From Parabacteroides sp. FAFU027 (GTDB lineage Bacteria; Bacteroidota; Bacteroidia; Bacteroidales; UBA7332): 64,000 nucleotides of DNA. A program made the position numbers and the translations under genes. Position 1 is the stretch's first letter, and the number at the start of each line of letters is the position of its first letter. Positions 15,776 through 24,949 of the stretch are shown piece by piece. The stretch lies in contig NZ_JAKZKV010000002.1 in assembly GCF_022808675.1 (NCBI RefSeq), forward strand, positions 310,001 through 374,000, in the 5' to 3' direction. The notes beneath the pieces are model-generated. The model did not search any database. It worked only from the letters and a program-made list of their open reading frames with translations, and was not told where the DNA came from.

Positions 15776-17842
15776 TTACTTCTCCCCTTCCTCAAACGGC
15801 CTCCGATAGGTACACCCGTTTTTCCATTCCGAGCAGCCATAGGCTGTTTTCCCCTTGATAATCGTTCCTTTGCCACACAACGGACAAATCTCCGGCTGTG
15901 ATGTAACGGCAGGAGCCGTTGGAGCAGCAGGTTTTGCGGCTTCTGGTTTTGGTTCGGTTGGTTCTTTCTTTTTGCGAGGCGCTCGCTCTTTCTTCTCTTT
16001 CGGGGCTTTCGTTTCCTTTGGCTCTTCAAGCGCAGGAGCTTCCACACTCACCGAACGGTGCGAGGTATCGTATTTTACCTGATTCACCACATCCGTCACC
16101 ATCGCTTTCAGCTCGTCTATAAACTGGCGGGCTTCAAAGCTGCCTTTTTCTATCTCACGGAGCTTCTTCTCCCAAAGACCGGTCAACTCCACCGATTTAA
16201 GCAGCTCCACGTCAATGACCCCAATCAGGTCAATGCCAGTCGGTGTGGCTACCAGATTTTTCTTTTCCTTGCGGATATAGTTGCGTTTAAAGAGCGTTTC
16301 GATAATGGCTGCACGGGTGGAAGGCCGGCCAATCCCGTTTTCCTTCAGGGCATCGCGCAATTCATCATCATCCACCTGTTTACCCGCCGTCTCCATCGCA
16401 CGCAACAGGGTCGCTTCGGTGTAAGGCTTGGGTGGCTGCGTCCATTTCTCCCCTAAGGTAGGTTCGTGCGGACCGCTTTCGCCAATCTCAAACGCCGGCA
16501 GGATATTGTCATCGTCTTCGTCTTTCTTTTCGCTCTCCTCTTTTTCATCCGGTTTGTCTTTGGCAAAAACCACACGCCATCCCGGATCGAGAATCTGCTT
16601 TCCATTTACCTTAAACTCCACCTTATCCACTTCACCATTGACGGTCGTGGTCGAGATTTTACAGTCGGGGTAAAAGGCAGCAATGAAGCGACGTGCCACT
16701 AGGTCAAAGACCTTGCGTTCGTCGTTGGTCAGGTTATTGGGATGCACTCCCGTAGGTATAATAGCGTGGTGGTCGGTCACCTTGCTGTTGTCAAATACTT
16801 TCTTTGACTTGGGAATCTTTGCAGCCAAAACCGGAGCAGTCAGCTCTTCATAATCCTTCAGACCACGCAATGTGCCGGGCACTTTGGGGTAAATGTCATC
16901 GCTCAGAAAAGTGGTATCCACACGCGGATAGGTGGTCACCTTTTTCTCATAAAGTGACTGAATCAACTTCAATGTCTCATCAGCCGAGAAGCTAAACTTC
17001 TTGTTACACTCCACCTGAAGCGAGGTCAGGTCAAAAAGTCGTAGCGGCGCTTCGTTTCCTTTTTTGGTCGTAACGTTGGTTACGGTAAAAGGCGAGTTGC
17101 GCACCGTCTCCAGAAACTCCTGTCCCTCTTCCTGCGAAGTAAATTTTCCTTTGGCCGCCGAGAAGGTGGTATTGCGGTAGATGGTTTTCAGTTCCCAGTA
17201 AGGCTCTGGCTTGAAGTTCAGGATTTCGAGCTGGCGATTTACAATCAGGGCTAAGGTCGGCGTCTGTACCCGACCGATGGAAAGTACGCTTTTGTTCTTA
17301 CCATATTTTAGGGTAAATAGGCGCGTCGCATTCATGCCCAGCAACCAGTCGCCGATAGCACGCGAAAGCCCCGCTTCATACAGGCTTTGAAATTCAGCAT
17401 TCGTGTGCAGCTTTTCAAAACCTTCGCGAATAGCCTCTTCCGTCAGGGAAGAAATCCAGAGGCGGAAAATGGGACAGGAACATTGCGCCTTTTGCAATAC
17501 CCAGCGCTGTATCAGCTCTCCCTCCTGGCCGGCATCACCACAGTTTATCACCATTTCGGCGTTTTTCACCAATCCTTCGATTATGCGGAATTGTTTTTCG
17601 TAACCATCATTAGCAATGACACGGATACCAAAACGGGGAGGCATCATCGGCAAATAGGCCAATGACCACTGCTTCCATTCGGGTAAATATTCGTGGGGCT
17701 CCTTCAGCGTACAAAGGTGACCGAATGTCCAGGTGACCTGGTAACCATTCCCTTCGAAGTAGCCATCCTTCTTGGTTTTGGCGCCTAATATCTGGGCGAT
17801 TTCACGGGCGACACTGGGTTTTTCGGCGATGCACACTTTCAT
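15776..17842 (-). CDS. topB: DNA topoisomerase III (type IA)
   Basis: TopB relaxes and decatenates DNA by single-strand passage. The start is set at MKVCIAEKPSVA (688 aa). The order is Toprim domain (with CGDAGQEGEL in place of the more common DADREGE), then the type IA core with SIGRVQTPTLAL and TYPRVDT (catalytic Tyr305). After the core comes a Lys/Pro/Ala-rich linker of about 50 residues, then one C-terminal zinc ribbon (CPLCGKG ... YGCSEWKNGC). The ribbon and charged linker probably aid DNA or protein contacts. The altered Toprim sequence keeps the acidic residues. A -7 box lies at 17875-17882. Confidence 0.95.
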   Translation of the reverse strand: MKVCIAEKPSVAREIAQILGAKTKKDGYFEGNGYQVTWTFGHLCTLKEPHEYLPEWKQWSLAYLPMMPPRFGIRVIANDGYEKQFRIIEGLVKNAEMVINCGDAGQEGELIQRWVLQKAQCSCPIFRLWISSLTEEAIREGFEKLHTNAEFQSLYEAGLSRAIGDWLLGMNATRLFTLKYGKNKSVLSIGRVQTPTLALIVNRQLEILNFKPEPYWELKTIYRNTTFSAAKGKFTSQEEGQEFLETVRNSPFTVTNVTTKKGNEAPLRLFDLTSLQVECNKKFSFSADETLKLIQSLYEKKVTTYPRVDTTFLSDDIYPKVPGTLRGLKDYEELTAPVLAAKIPKSKKVFDNSKVTDHHAIIPTGVHPNNLTNDERKVFDLVARRFIAAFYPDCKISTTTVNGEVDKVEFKVNGKQILDPGWRVVFAKDKPDEKEESEKKDEDDDNILPAFEIGESGPHEPTLGEKWTQPPKPYTEATLLRAMETAGKQVDDDELRDALKENGIGRPSTRAAIIETLFKRNYIRKEKKNLVATPTGIDLIGVIDVELLKSVELTGLWEKKLREIEKGSFEARQFIDELKAMVTDVVNQVKYDTSHRSVSVEAPALEEPKETKAPKEKKERAPRKKKEPTEPKPEAAKPAAPTAPAVTSQPEICPLCGKGTIIKGKTAYGCSEWKNGCTYRRPFEEGEK

Positions 17843-17874
17843 GATTCTGTGGATTTCTGAGCAATTAATGAGTA

Positions 17875-17882
17875 CAAAGATA
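17875..17882 (-). promoter_or_regulatory. -7 box for topB
   Basis: The minus strand reads TATCTTTG (TAnnTTTG) 33 bp before the topB start. No clear -33 element. Confidence 0.5.
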
Positions 17883-18036
17883 CTCATTCGACCGTTCTCA
17901 GAGAAAATTAAGGATAGAGTTATTTTTTCTTCAAATTACAAATAGGCGACTTGTGTAGTGAACATTCTGGTTCGAAATATTGTAACTTTATTTGCTCTGC
18001 CCGAACAGGAGCTTAAAAACACCAAGAAACAAACCC

Positions 18037-18507
18037 ATGGACAAGCATTTAATCTATATAAACGAGGCCATCCGGTTGGCGGTCGATAATGTAAGCAACG
18101 GTGGCGGCCCATTTGGCGCCGTGATTGTAAAAGATGGCGAGATCATCGCCCGTTCCGCTAATACCGTTACGCAGACCAATGACCCGACAGCCCATGCCGA
18201 AGTCAACGCCATCCGTGAAACCTGCCGCCGGTTGGAAACATTTCACCTTGAGGGGTGTGTGATTTATTCCAGCTGCGAACCCTGCCCCATGTGCCTTTCA
18301 GCCATCTATTGGGCACGGATAAGCGAGGTATATTATGCAGCTACCCGGGAGGATGCCGCGGAAAGTGGCTTTGACGATTCCCTCATTTACGACGAAATCA
18401 CCAAACCACCCGGCAAGCGGATTATTTCATTTATCCAAATGAAAGTTGACGAAATGGTAAAACCCTTTCGCATCTGGCAAGAATACGAGGACAAAACCCG
18501 TTATTAA
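18037..18507 (+). CDS. guaD: Guanine deaminase (cytidine-deaminase fold)
   Basis: Zinc hydrolase converting guanine to xanthine in purine salvage or catabolism. The start at MDKHLIYINEA gives 156 aa, the length of Bacillus subtilis GuaD. Zinc-site motifs are HAE (in PTAHAEVNAI) and PCPMC (in SSCEPCPMCLSAIYW). The GuaD-type C-terminal half (AAESGFDDSLIYDEI, then KPFRIWQEY) separates it from TadA tRNA deaminases. It appears monocistronic, with no purine genes nearby. Confidence 0.9.
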   Translation: MDKHLIYINEAIRLAVDNVSNGGGPFGAVIVKDGEIIARSANTVTQTNDPTAHAEVNAIRETCRRLETFHLEGCVIYSSCEPCPMCLSAIYWARISEVYYAATREDAAESGFDDSLIYDEITKPPGKRIISFIQMKVDEMVKPFRIWQEYEDKTRY

Positions 18508-18592
18508 GAAACAAATTATACAAGCAATATACACAAATCATTGTATAAATGCGTGTTAGATGTAAATTTTATTCGTTTTGACCTTCGGTTTC

Positions 18593-18624
18593 ATTGTCAG
18601 TCGCACTTATTTTGCGTACCTTTG
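18593..18624 (+). promoter_or_regulatory. Bacteroidetes promoter for korAB
   Basis: -33 element ATTG at 18593-18596, a 20-bp spacer and -7 element TACCTTTG at 18617-18624, matching the phylum consensus. Transcription should start near 18631, giving a leader of about 100 nt. Confidence 0.8.
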
Positions 18625-18730
18625 TGCGCTGATAAAATGTAAGTTTTTCGACCTGTTTTGTTCGAAAATATAACGATAGACGCTTTTTGTTTTTCCTTTT
18701 GAAAATTTTAAATTCGAAATATAGATTCTT

Positions 18731-20584
18731 ATGGCGGTACACGAAAAAGTAAAAGAGTTGGATAGCGTGGTGATCCGATTCTCCGGTGACTCCGGCGATG
18801 GAATGCAGTTGGTGGGTAACATCTTCTCAAATCTGTCGGCCACACTGGGTAACGAAATCTCGACGTTTCCCGATTATCCTGCGGAAATGCGCGCACCACA
18901 GGGAACTCTGGGCGGAGTTTCCGGCTTCCAGGTTCAGATTGGTGCTAAAAATGTATATACACCCGGAGACAAAGCCGATGTGTTGATCGCAATGAACCCG
19001 GCTGCTCTTAAGGCTAATGCCAAATCTCTCAAGCCACATTCTGTAGTTATCATTGATGAAGATTCATTTACCGATAAAGACCTGAAAAAGGCCGACTTCA
19101 AAACCGAAAATCCATTCGAAGAACTGGGATTGACCCAAATCCAGGTTGTCCCAACTCCGATCACCAATCTGGTGAAGCTAAGCCTTGAAGGCCTCGGCGT
19201 GGAAGGAAAAGCTGCTCTTCGTTCTAAAAATATGTTCGCACTCGGTCTGGTTTGCTGGTTATTTAACCGCTCCATCGAAAGCGTAACTCCTTTCCTCGAA
19301 GCTAAATTCGCTAAAAAACCGGCGGTACTTCAAGCTAACCTGAAAGTATTGAATGACGGTTTCAACTATGGTGCAAATACTCACGCATCAATCTCTACAT
19401 ACCACGTGGAAGTGGCTGAAGAGCAGGAAAAAGGTATCTTCACCGACGTAAACGGAAACAATGCAACCGCTTACGGATTGGTTGCAGCTGCTGAAAAAGC
19501 AGGTCTGGAACTTTTTCTTGGCAGCTACCCTATTACTCCGGCAACTGATATTCTTCATGAATTGTCAAAACGCAAAGAACTGGGAGTAAAAACCGTTCAA
19601 TGCGAAGACGAGATTGCAGCTATCTGTACCGCTATTGGCGCAAGCTTTGCCGGTGATCTGGCCGTAACCACGACTTCAGGACCGGGTCTGGCATTGAAAG
19701 GCGAAGCGATCGGTCTGGCTGTAATGGCTGAATTACCGTTGGTGATTATTGACGTACAGCGTGGTGGTCCATCTACCGGCCTTCCTACCAAAACCGAGCA
19801 AGCTGACCTGATGCAGGCGCTTTATGGCCGTAACGGTGAAAGCCCTGCAGTAGTAGTTGCCGCTAAGACTCCGACCGACTGTTTCGATATGGCGTTCTAC
19901 GCTTCAAAAATTGCATTGGAGCACATGACTCCGGTAATCCTGTTGACCGACGGTTTCATCGCAAACGGTTCATCTGCATGGAAAATCCCTAACCTTGATG
20001 ATTATCCTGCCATCAATCCTCCATACGTTTCCGCCGATATGGCTGAAGGCTGGAAACCTTACAAACGTAACGAAGAAACAATGGTACGCTATTGGGCTAA
20101 ACCGGGCATTCCGGGATTCGAGCACCGCGTAGGTGGTCTTGAAAAAGATTACGATACGAGCGTCATCTCTACCGATCCGGCTAACCACCAGAAGATGACC
20201 AACGCCCGCCAGGCTAAAATCGACAACATCGCGAATTTCATCCCTGCTCTTGAAGTAGAAGGAAATCCGGAAGCTGATGTACTTGTTGTGGGTTGGGGCG
20301 GTACTTACGGTCACCTCCACACTGCAGTAGAGAAGATGAACGAAAGCGGCAAGAAAGTAGCATTGGCTCACTTCCAATACATCAATCCACTACCGGCAAA
20401 CACCGCCGAAGTATTGAAGAAATACAAAAAGATCGTGGTATGCGAGATCAACATGGGTCAATTGGCTGGTCACCTGCGCATGAAAGTGCCGGGAATCCAG
20501 TTGGAGCAATTCAACAAGGTACAAGGCCAACCGTTCATGGTAAGCGAATTGGTAGATTGTTTCACTAAACTGATTGAGGAATAA
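18731..20584 (+). CDS. korA: 2-oxoglutarate:ferredoxin oxidoreductase, fused gamma-alpha subunit
   Basis: A 617-aa subunit that, with KorB, oxidatively decarboxylates 2-oxoglutarate to succinyl-CoA with reduction of ferredoxin, or runs in reverse. The N-terminal 200 residues are the gamma (CoA/pyrophosphate-type) domain (VVIRFSGDSGDGMQLVG). The rest is the alpha domain with the TPP-pyrimidine contact region (LGSYPITPATDILHELS and QCEDEIAAICTAIGAS). It is 6 bp upstream of korB on one transcript with a strong promoter. The codon usage looks like that of highly expressed genes. No delta ferredoxin subunit is adjacent. Confidence 0.93.
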   Translation: MAVHEKVKELDSVVIRFSGDSGDGMQLVGNIFSNLSATLGNEISTFPDYPAEMRAPQGTLGGVSGFQVQIGAKNVYTPGDKADVLIAMNPAALKANAKSLKPHSVVIIDEDSFTDKDLKKADFKTENPFEELGLTQIQVVPTPITNLVKLSLEGLGVEGKAALRSKNMFALGLVCWLFNRSIESVTPFLEAKFAKKPAVLQANLKVLNDGFNYGANTHASISTYHVEVAEEQEKGIFTDVNGNNATAYGLVAAAEKAGLELFLGSYPITPATDILHELSKRKELGVKTVQCEDEIAAICTAIGASFAGDLAVTTTSGPGLALKGEAIGLAVMAELPLVIIDVQRGGPSTGLPTKTEQADLMQALYGRNGESPAVVVAAKTPTDCFDMAFYASKIALEHMTPVILLTDGFIANGSSAWKIPNLDDYPAINPPYVSADMAEGWKPYKRNEETMVRYWAKPGIPGFEHRVGGLEKDYDTSVISTDPANHQKMTNARQAKIDNIANFIPALEVEGNPEADVLVVGWGGTYGHLHTAVEKMNESGKKVALAHFQYINPLPANTAEVLKKYKKIVVCEINMGQLAGHLRMKVPGIQLEQFNKVQGQPFMVSELVDCFTKLIEE

Positions 20585-20590
20585 TAAACG

Positions 20591-21604
20591 ATGGAAAATA
20601 AACAATATACTGCCGGCGATTTTAAGAGCGCCGCAAAAGTAACCTGGTGTCCGGGTTGCGGTGACTTTGCAATCCTTAGTTCACTGCAAAAAGCAATGGC
20701 GGAGTTGAAACTTACGCCTGAGAACACGGCTGTTATTTCAGGTATCGGATGTTCTTCACGTCTGCCTTACTTCATGGCGACCTACGGTTTCCACACCATC
20801 CACGGACGTGGTTCGGCTATCGCTACCGGCGTAAAAGTGGCTAATCCAGACTTGTCTGTATGGCAAATCACCGGCGACGGCGACTGTCTTGCTATCGGTG
20901 GTAACCACTTCATCCACGCAGTACGTCGTAACGTGGACCTGAACATCATCCTGATGAACAACAAGATCTACGGTCTGACCAAAGGACAATACTCTCCTAC
21001 TACAGAGCGTGGCTACGTGACCAAAACCTCTCCATACGGAACTATCGAAGATCCGTTTGTTCCGGCGGAGCTGACTATGGGTGCACGTGGTAACTTCTTC
21101 GCACGCTCGATTGATGTTGACTTGTCGACTACATTCGATTGTATGATCGAAGCAGCCAAACACAAAGGCGCATCAGTAGTGGAAGTCCTTCAGAACTGCG
21201 TAATCTTTACCGATGGCGTTCACGACTACTATTCAGATAAAGAGACCCGTCCGGATCGTACCATTCTCCTGAAACACGGTGAGAAAATGATCTTCGGCGC
21301 TAACCGCGACAAAGGCCTTGTGCTTGACGGATTGAAACTTAAAGTGGTTACGATCGGCGAAAACGGCATTACCCAGGAAGACATCCTGACTCACGATGCC
21401 ACCGAAGCGGACAACGCTCTTCACTACAAGCTTGCACTGATGCACAACGAAGGCCTGCCATTGGCTATCGGTGTAATCCGTAATGTTGAAGCCCCTGTTT
21501 ACGATCAGGAGGTGAAAGCGCAAATCGCAGAGGTACAAGCAAACAAACCTCAACGTAAACTACGCGATTTCTTGCTTAGCGGCGAGACCTGGGAAGTGAA
21601 ATAA
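20591..21604 (+). CDS. korB: 2-oxoglutarate:ferredoxin oxidoreductase, beta subunit
   Basis: A 337-aa TPP-binding subunit of the KorAB complex. The thiamine diphosphate/Mg motif is GDGDCLAIGGNHFIHA, ending NNKIYGLTKGQ. Cysteines of the internal [4Fe-4S] cluster are in WCPGCGDFAIL and GIGCSSR, with a further Cys near QNCVIF. The N-terminal WCPGCGD is the family hallmark. It is co-transcribed with korA and followed by a strong terminator. Confidence 0.93.
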   Translation: MENKQYTAGDFKSAAKVTWCPGCGDFAILSSLQKAMAELKLTPENTAVISGIGCSSRLPYFMATYGFHTIHGRGSAIATGVKVANPDLSVWQITGDGDCLAIGGNHFIHAVRRNVDLNIILMNNKIYGLTKGQYSPTTERGYVTKTSPYGTIEDPFVPAELTMGARGNFFARSIDVDLSTTFDCMIEAAKHKGASVVEVLQNCVIFTDGVHDYYSDKETRPDRTILLKHGEKMIFGANRDKGLVLDGLKLKVVTIGENGITQEDILTHDATEADNALHYKLALMHNEGLPLAIGVIRNVEAPVYDQEVKAQIAEVQANKPQRKLRDFLLSGETWEVK

Positions 21605-21626
21605 TTTCACACAACTCAAATATCAG

Positions 21627-21659
21627 AAAAGGCGAATACCCCTACGGCGTTCGCCTTTT
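21627..21659 (+). terminator. Terminator after korB
   Basis: AAAAGGCGAA (21627-21636) pairs with TTCGCCTTTT (21650-21659), continuing into T residues. Confidence 0.92.
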
Positions 21660-21708
21660 TCATTTTCTATCCAGAGAAAATGTTTCAAAATCCGGATTCG
21701 GAGAAATA

Positions 21709-21742
21709 CAAAAAAACCGGACGCTCTTCACAGAGAATCCGG
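21709..21742 (-). terminator. Terminator of the 21794-22450 gene
   Basis: CCGGA (21717-21721) pairs with TCCGG (21738-21742), and an inner CTCT/AGAG pairing extends the stem. On the minus strand a T run follows (complement of the A run 21710-21716). Confidence 0.7.
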
Positions 21743-21793
21743 CATAAACCATTTTTATTCACACAATGTAATGAGTATAGTAACAAGTATCTT

Positions 21794-22450
21794 TTATCTC
21801 ACAATCTTGCCCAGCACTTCCAGCAACTGGGGTTTATCTTCGAGGGCGATACGCGCTACGGCGTAAAACTCGCCCATCCATTCATCTAATTGGGCAAAAG
21901 CGGCATCCTTCGTATCGGTAGCCGCCTGCGATTCGCCCGACTCACGCAGGAATTCCGCACGAGCTTTTTCCACGACAGCGATTTGTGCCAATCCGGCAGC
22001 GACATCCTCTGCGGTCACTTTAAGCCGGCTTATCTTTTGCAATAAAGCAGCATCCTCATTGAGGGTGGTATAGAATTTACGGATCGTTTCAATCCATGAA
22101 ATGTAAGCCTTGGGCATTGCAGAATCAATGCTTAATTTGCTGCTTGCATCAGTATCTTTAGAGAAAACCACTTTTGCCTTTTTCCGAAGCAGGGAATAGT
22201 TTGTATCCAGCTTCTCCTTTTCTGCTTTAAAGATTGAGGAAGCTTGCGTTGATTCATCATCTTCCCGCTTGTTATCATCATAAGCTTTCCGAGTGGCAGA
22301 ATAAATCTGTTTGCCTTCTCCGATTTTCACCTGGTCATAACCAAATTCTTCGAGTTCGGCTTTGATTTCAGGTTGTGCGTCTGCATTTTCCAGAGATACA
22401 CGGTATTGCTCGAGAATCTCTGTTTCTGATTTGGTTTGTTTTGTCGCCAT
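21794..22450 (-). CDS. Uncharacterised helical protein beside tandem array 2
   Basis: A 218-aa cytoplasmic protein with no cysteines, no signal peptide and no membrane helix, highly charged (Glu, Lys, Asp) and predicted nearly all helical. The last third (DEWMGEFYAVARIALEDK, then LLEVLGKIV) forms amphipathic helices. I recall unnamed Bacteroidetes proteins with a similar C-terminal pattern but cannot confirm homology. It shares no visible sequence with the 13743 and 56625 proteins. It has its own terminator, and a 21-bp array lies 155 bp upstream of its start codon. Confidence 0.7.
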   Translation of the reverse strand: MATKQTKSETEILEQYRVSLENADAQPEIKAELEEFGYDQVKIGEGKQIYSATRKAYDDNKREDDESTQASSIFKAEKEKLDTNYSLLRKKAKVVFSKDTDASSKLSIDSAMPKAYISWIETIRKFYTTLNEDAALLQKISRLKVTAEDVAAGLAQIAVVEKARAEFLRESGESQAATDTKDAAFAQLDEWMGEFYAVARIALEDKPQLLEVLGKIVR

Positions 22451-22605
22451 GGTGGTAAATTTAGAATATTAGTAATTGACAGTTAAATCCCTTTGATTAT
22501 GAGTTTATTTCACATATTCCGCGACTAATATAGGGATTTTTTATCAATACAATGCCAAATGAAGAAAATTCTTACATGATACTCCATTAAAAAACAAGTA
22601 CTGGT

Positions 22606-22773
22606 GGCTTCCTTAACGCCACTCTTGTGTTCCTTAGCATACTTTGCCCTTTCCTTTACACCGTTTATGCACTCCTTAAGACTGATTGTGCATTCCTTAA
22701 CGCCCACCATGGCCTCCTTAAGGCCGCTCTTGTGTTCCTTAACATACTTTTCGTTCTCCTCAACGATGCATAG
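22606..22773. repeat. 21-bp tandem array no. 2 (8 units)
   Basis: Eight contiguous 21-bp units (22606, 22627, 22648 and so on to 22753) with core TTCCTTAA and a variable half. The pair starting 22606/22627 is nearly copied by the pair starting 22711/22732 (GGCYTCCTTAA... then GTGTTCCTTARCATACTTT), showing a higher-order duplication of five-unit spacing. The minus-strand frame through it encodes VKEHKSG-like heptads. The flanks 22451-22605 and 22774-22886 hold no other feature I can support. Confidence 0.9.
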
Positions 22774-22886
22774 GGTATTTGACATAACCCATTTCCCACT
22801 TTAGAGCAACATACCCAATAAATAGAGCGTGAAAAAAGGAATAAGAGTTGATATCCAATGGACAATAAGATATTTCCTCAATATAA

Positions 22887-22915
22887 AAACCGGATGCCGA
22901 TGAGACATCCGGTTT
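22887..22915 (-). terminator. Terminator of the FMN/glutamate-synthase-like gene
   Basis: AAACCGGATG (22887-22896) pairs with CATCCGGTTT (22906-22915), followed on the minus strand by a T-rich run. Confidence 0.88.
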
Positions 22916-22936
22916 GAGATTATTGCGGTTAGCAGA

Positions 22937-24577
22937 TTACGCCATCAATACCGCTTTCGCTTCAGCATCCAGTGCATCGGTCATGAATGGAATACCTGTA
23001 ACATCTGTCGTTTCGCGATTAGCTGAGATCAGGTCATTGCGAGTCAGTTCGTTGAGATTGAACTTCCGTGCACCGGCCATGAACTGTTGTAATCCTCCAG
23101 CCAGCTTGTCGGCATAACCACACATGGCAATGGCTCCAAACGGGATGTGCTTCATCTCTTCAGCACCTACCCTATTTTTTACATTTTCCCACATGGTGAA
23201 AATCTCTTCCGGATAAATACCATACTCCGAAACACTTGCCGGCAGCGTATCCCAATGCCCGTTGAGCTGAGCTTTCCGTTCAGGGAAGAAAGTACCTTCA
23301 ATGTTACTGCCGAGGAATCCGGCAATCATTGGCGCACGACCCAGGCAAACCATCTTGGTATATGGCGCTCCAAGTGAAAGGGCTTTAAACAGATGGTCTT
23401 CGCGGGCAAATCCTCCGGCGAACGATATGTCAGGCGGCGTGATGCCTCTGTTTTTCAGGATTTCACAATATTCATAAGCTTTGGCATGAAGTGCAAGCGA
23501 TGGGATTCCCCAGTGCTGCATCATATTCCACGGGCTCATACCGGTACCGCCACCTGCACCGTCAATGGTCAACAGATCGAGTTTGGCATCTGCGGCAAAA
23601 CGAATGGCAATAGCCAGATTTTCCATACCATAGGCTCCCGTTTTGAGGGTGATACGTTTAAATCCCAGCTTGCGCAGATAGGCGATGCTGCTCATGAAGT
23701 CTTCCCGTACAGCCTCCACGTTATGCTTATTGGTAGCGCCGAGCCGACTGTGGCGGGCGAAAGAACTGATCGCCTTATTTTTGAATGCCTGTATTACGAC
23801 AGGATCATACGGATCGGGGTCTACGATATAACCACGATCTTTGAGGAACTGGGCATTTTCGAGCTGTTTGACCTGAATCTCACCACCGATATCTTTCGCT
23901 CCTTGTCCCCATTTCAGTTCAATGATGACGTTATTCCCATATTTGTCAATCAAATACTCGGCAACACCATTGCGGGTATCTTCCACATTCATCTGAACGA
24001 TAATCGCTCCGTATCCGTCGTAATAACGCTCGAAATACTGGATACGACGTTCAAGCTCGGGGGCAGATTTTATACGGCCTTTTTCCAATACGGATGCTTT
24101 ATCCACCCCGACCACATTTTCACCTACCACGATAGGAATTCCGCACAAAGCAGCCCCCACGGCAAAGGAAGGCCAGTAACGGGCAGCGACAAATGTCGAA
24201 CCCAACGCACCGGTCATGATGGGCATGCGGTTTTTGGTCTTCATCTCCAGGCCAAATTCAGTCTCAAGGCTGATATTTGTAAAAATGCAATCGTCGGGAT
24301 TGTCGGTCAGATTTGCCGGAATTCCGTTAGAACCGTAGGCATAGCCTTGGATTCGCAGCGCGTGATAACCAACACCTACCGATGTCACATTAGCGGCTCC
24401 GGAGGTGATGTAACCGAATTTTCTCGGGTAAAGCATCTTCCGGCCTTCCAGACAGGAGAGCCAGGTTTCACACTTGCCTTTGCAGGCTGAATCACATAAC
24501 GTACACAAACCTGACTCGCAGGGAATTCCCCGATTGACTGTCCCGAGGGCATCGTTGTTTTTAGTCCATTCAAACAT
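22937..24577 (-). CDS. Stand-alone FMN-binding glutamate-synthase-domain protein with Cys-rich N-terminus
   Basis: A 546-aa protein dominated by a glutamate synthase central/FMN domain (GAGGGTGMSPWNMMQHWGI and the DISFAGGFAREDH strand). The glutaminase domain is missing. The first 42 residues carry six cysteines (20, 25, 28, 32, 36, 42), suggesting one or two iron-sulfur clusters. Such stand-alone proteins are common in anaerobes, and their physiological reaction is not settled; glutamate synthesis with free ammonia or another electron transfer are options. It is monocistronic with its own terminator. A long open frame on the opposite strand is a shadow. Confidence 0.85.
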   Translation of the reverse strand: MFEWTKNNDALGTVNRGIPCESGLCTLCDSACKGKCETWLSCLEGRKMLYPRKFGYITSGAANVTSVGVGYHALRIQGYAYGSNGIPANLTDNPDDCIFTNISLETEFGLEMKTKNRMPIMTGALGSTFVAARYWPSFAVGAALCGIPIVVGENVVGVDKASVLEKGRIKSAPELERRIQYFERYYDGYGAIIVQMNVEDTRNGVAEYLIDKYGNNVIIELKWGQGAKDIGGEIQVKQLENAQFLKDRGYIVDPDPYDPVVIQAFKNKAISSFARHSRLGATNKHNVEAVREDFMSSIAYLRKLGFKRITLKTGAYGMENLAIAIRFAADAKLDLLTIDGAGGGTGMSPWNMMQHWGIPSLALHAKAYEYCEILKNRGITPPDISFAGGFAREDHLFKALSLGAPYTKMVCLGRAPMIAGFLGSNIEGTFFPERKAQLNGHWDTLPASVSEYGIYPEEIFTMWENVKNRVGAEEMKHIPFGAIAMCGYADKLAGGLQQFMAGARKFNLNELTRNDLISANRETTDVTGIPFMTDALDAEAKAVLMA

Positions 24578-24949
24578 ACCTATGCGTTTTTAAGATTGAT
24601 ATTAGATCTATCCGGGGATTTAGACAGCGGATAATTATTTTGGCTAGTTAATACATTTGCAAAATAAACATAAATATCGGATTTACAATGACAATATGAT
24701 ATCAAACATATAATCACAACGAGGTATACCCATACATTTAATATCAAAATGACACTCGCCAGCCATTTAAGGGTATGAAGTTTCAATGCGAATATTGATC
24801 AATTAAAAGACAGTAAGGATGAGTGTTTGTTTGCTTGATATTAACCCAAACGAGGATTATTTCAGGCAGAGTTACCCTCTCTATTTGATTATTAACGAAA
24901 CAATTAGTAAGTTTGTCCGTTCAAATTCTACCACATAAACCCCGTTATT
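24578..24949. other. Divergent intergenic region
   Basis: About 370 AT-rich bases between the divergent FMN protein and DUF4254 genes. Apart from the promoter at 24884-24915 nothing was identified. TACATTTG at 24652-24659 also matches the -7 consensus but lacks a -33. Confidence 0.35.
24884..24915 (+). promoter_or_regulatory. Promoter of the DUF4254-GT9 pair
   Basis: -33 TTTG at 24884-24887, a 20-bp spacer and -7 TAAGTTTG at 24908-24915. Start expected near 24922, 28 nt before the ATG. Confidence 0.8.

Noticed and set aside
17960..18036. The GGTTCGAAAT stretch as a tRNA T-loop
   Set aside because: No acceptor or anticodon stems can be formed around it.
22525..22785. An 86-codon minus-strand frame of VKEHKSG-type heptads as a gene
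   Set aside because: It arises from tandem array 2; a unit length divisible by three keeps a stop-free frame open by itself.
23393..24490. A 365-codon frame opposite the FMN/glutamate-synthase-like gene
   Set aside because: The minus-strand protein has clear family motifs; the antisense frame has none.
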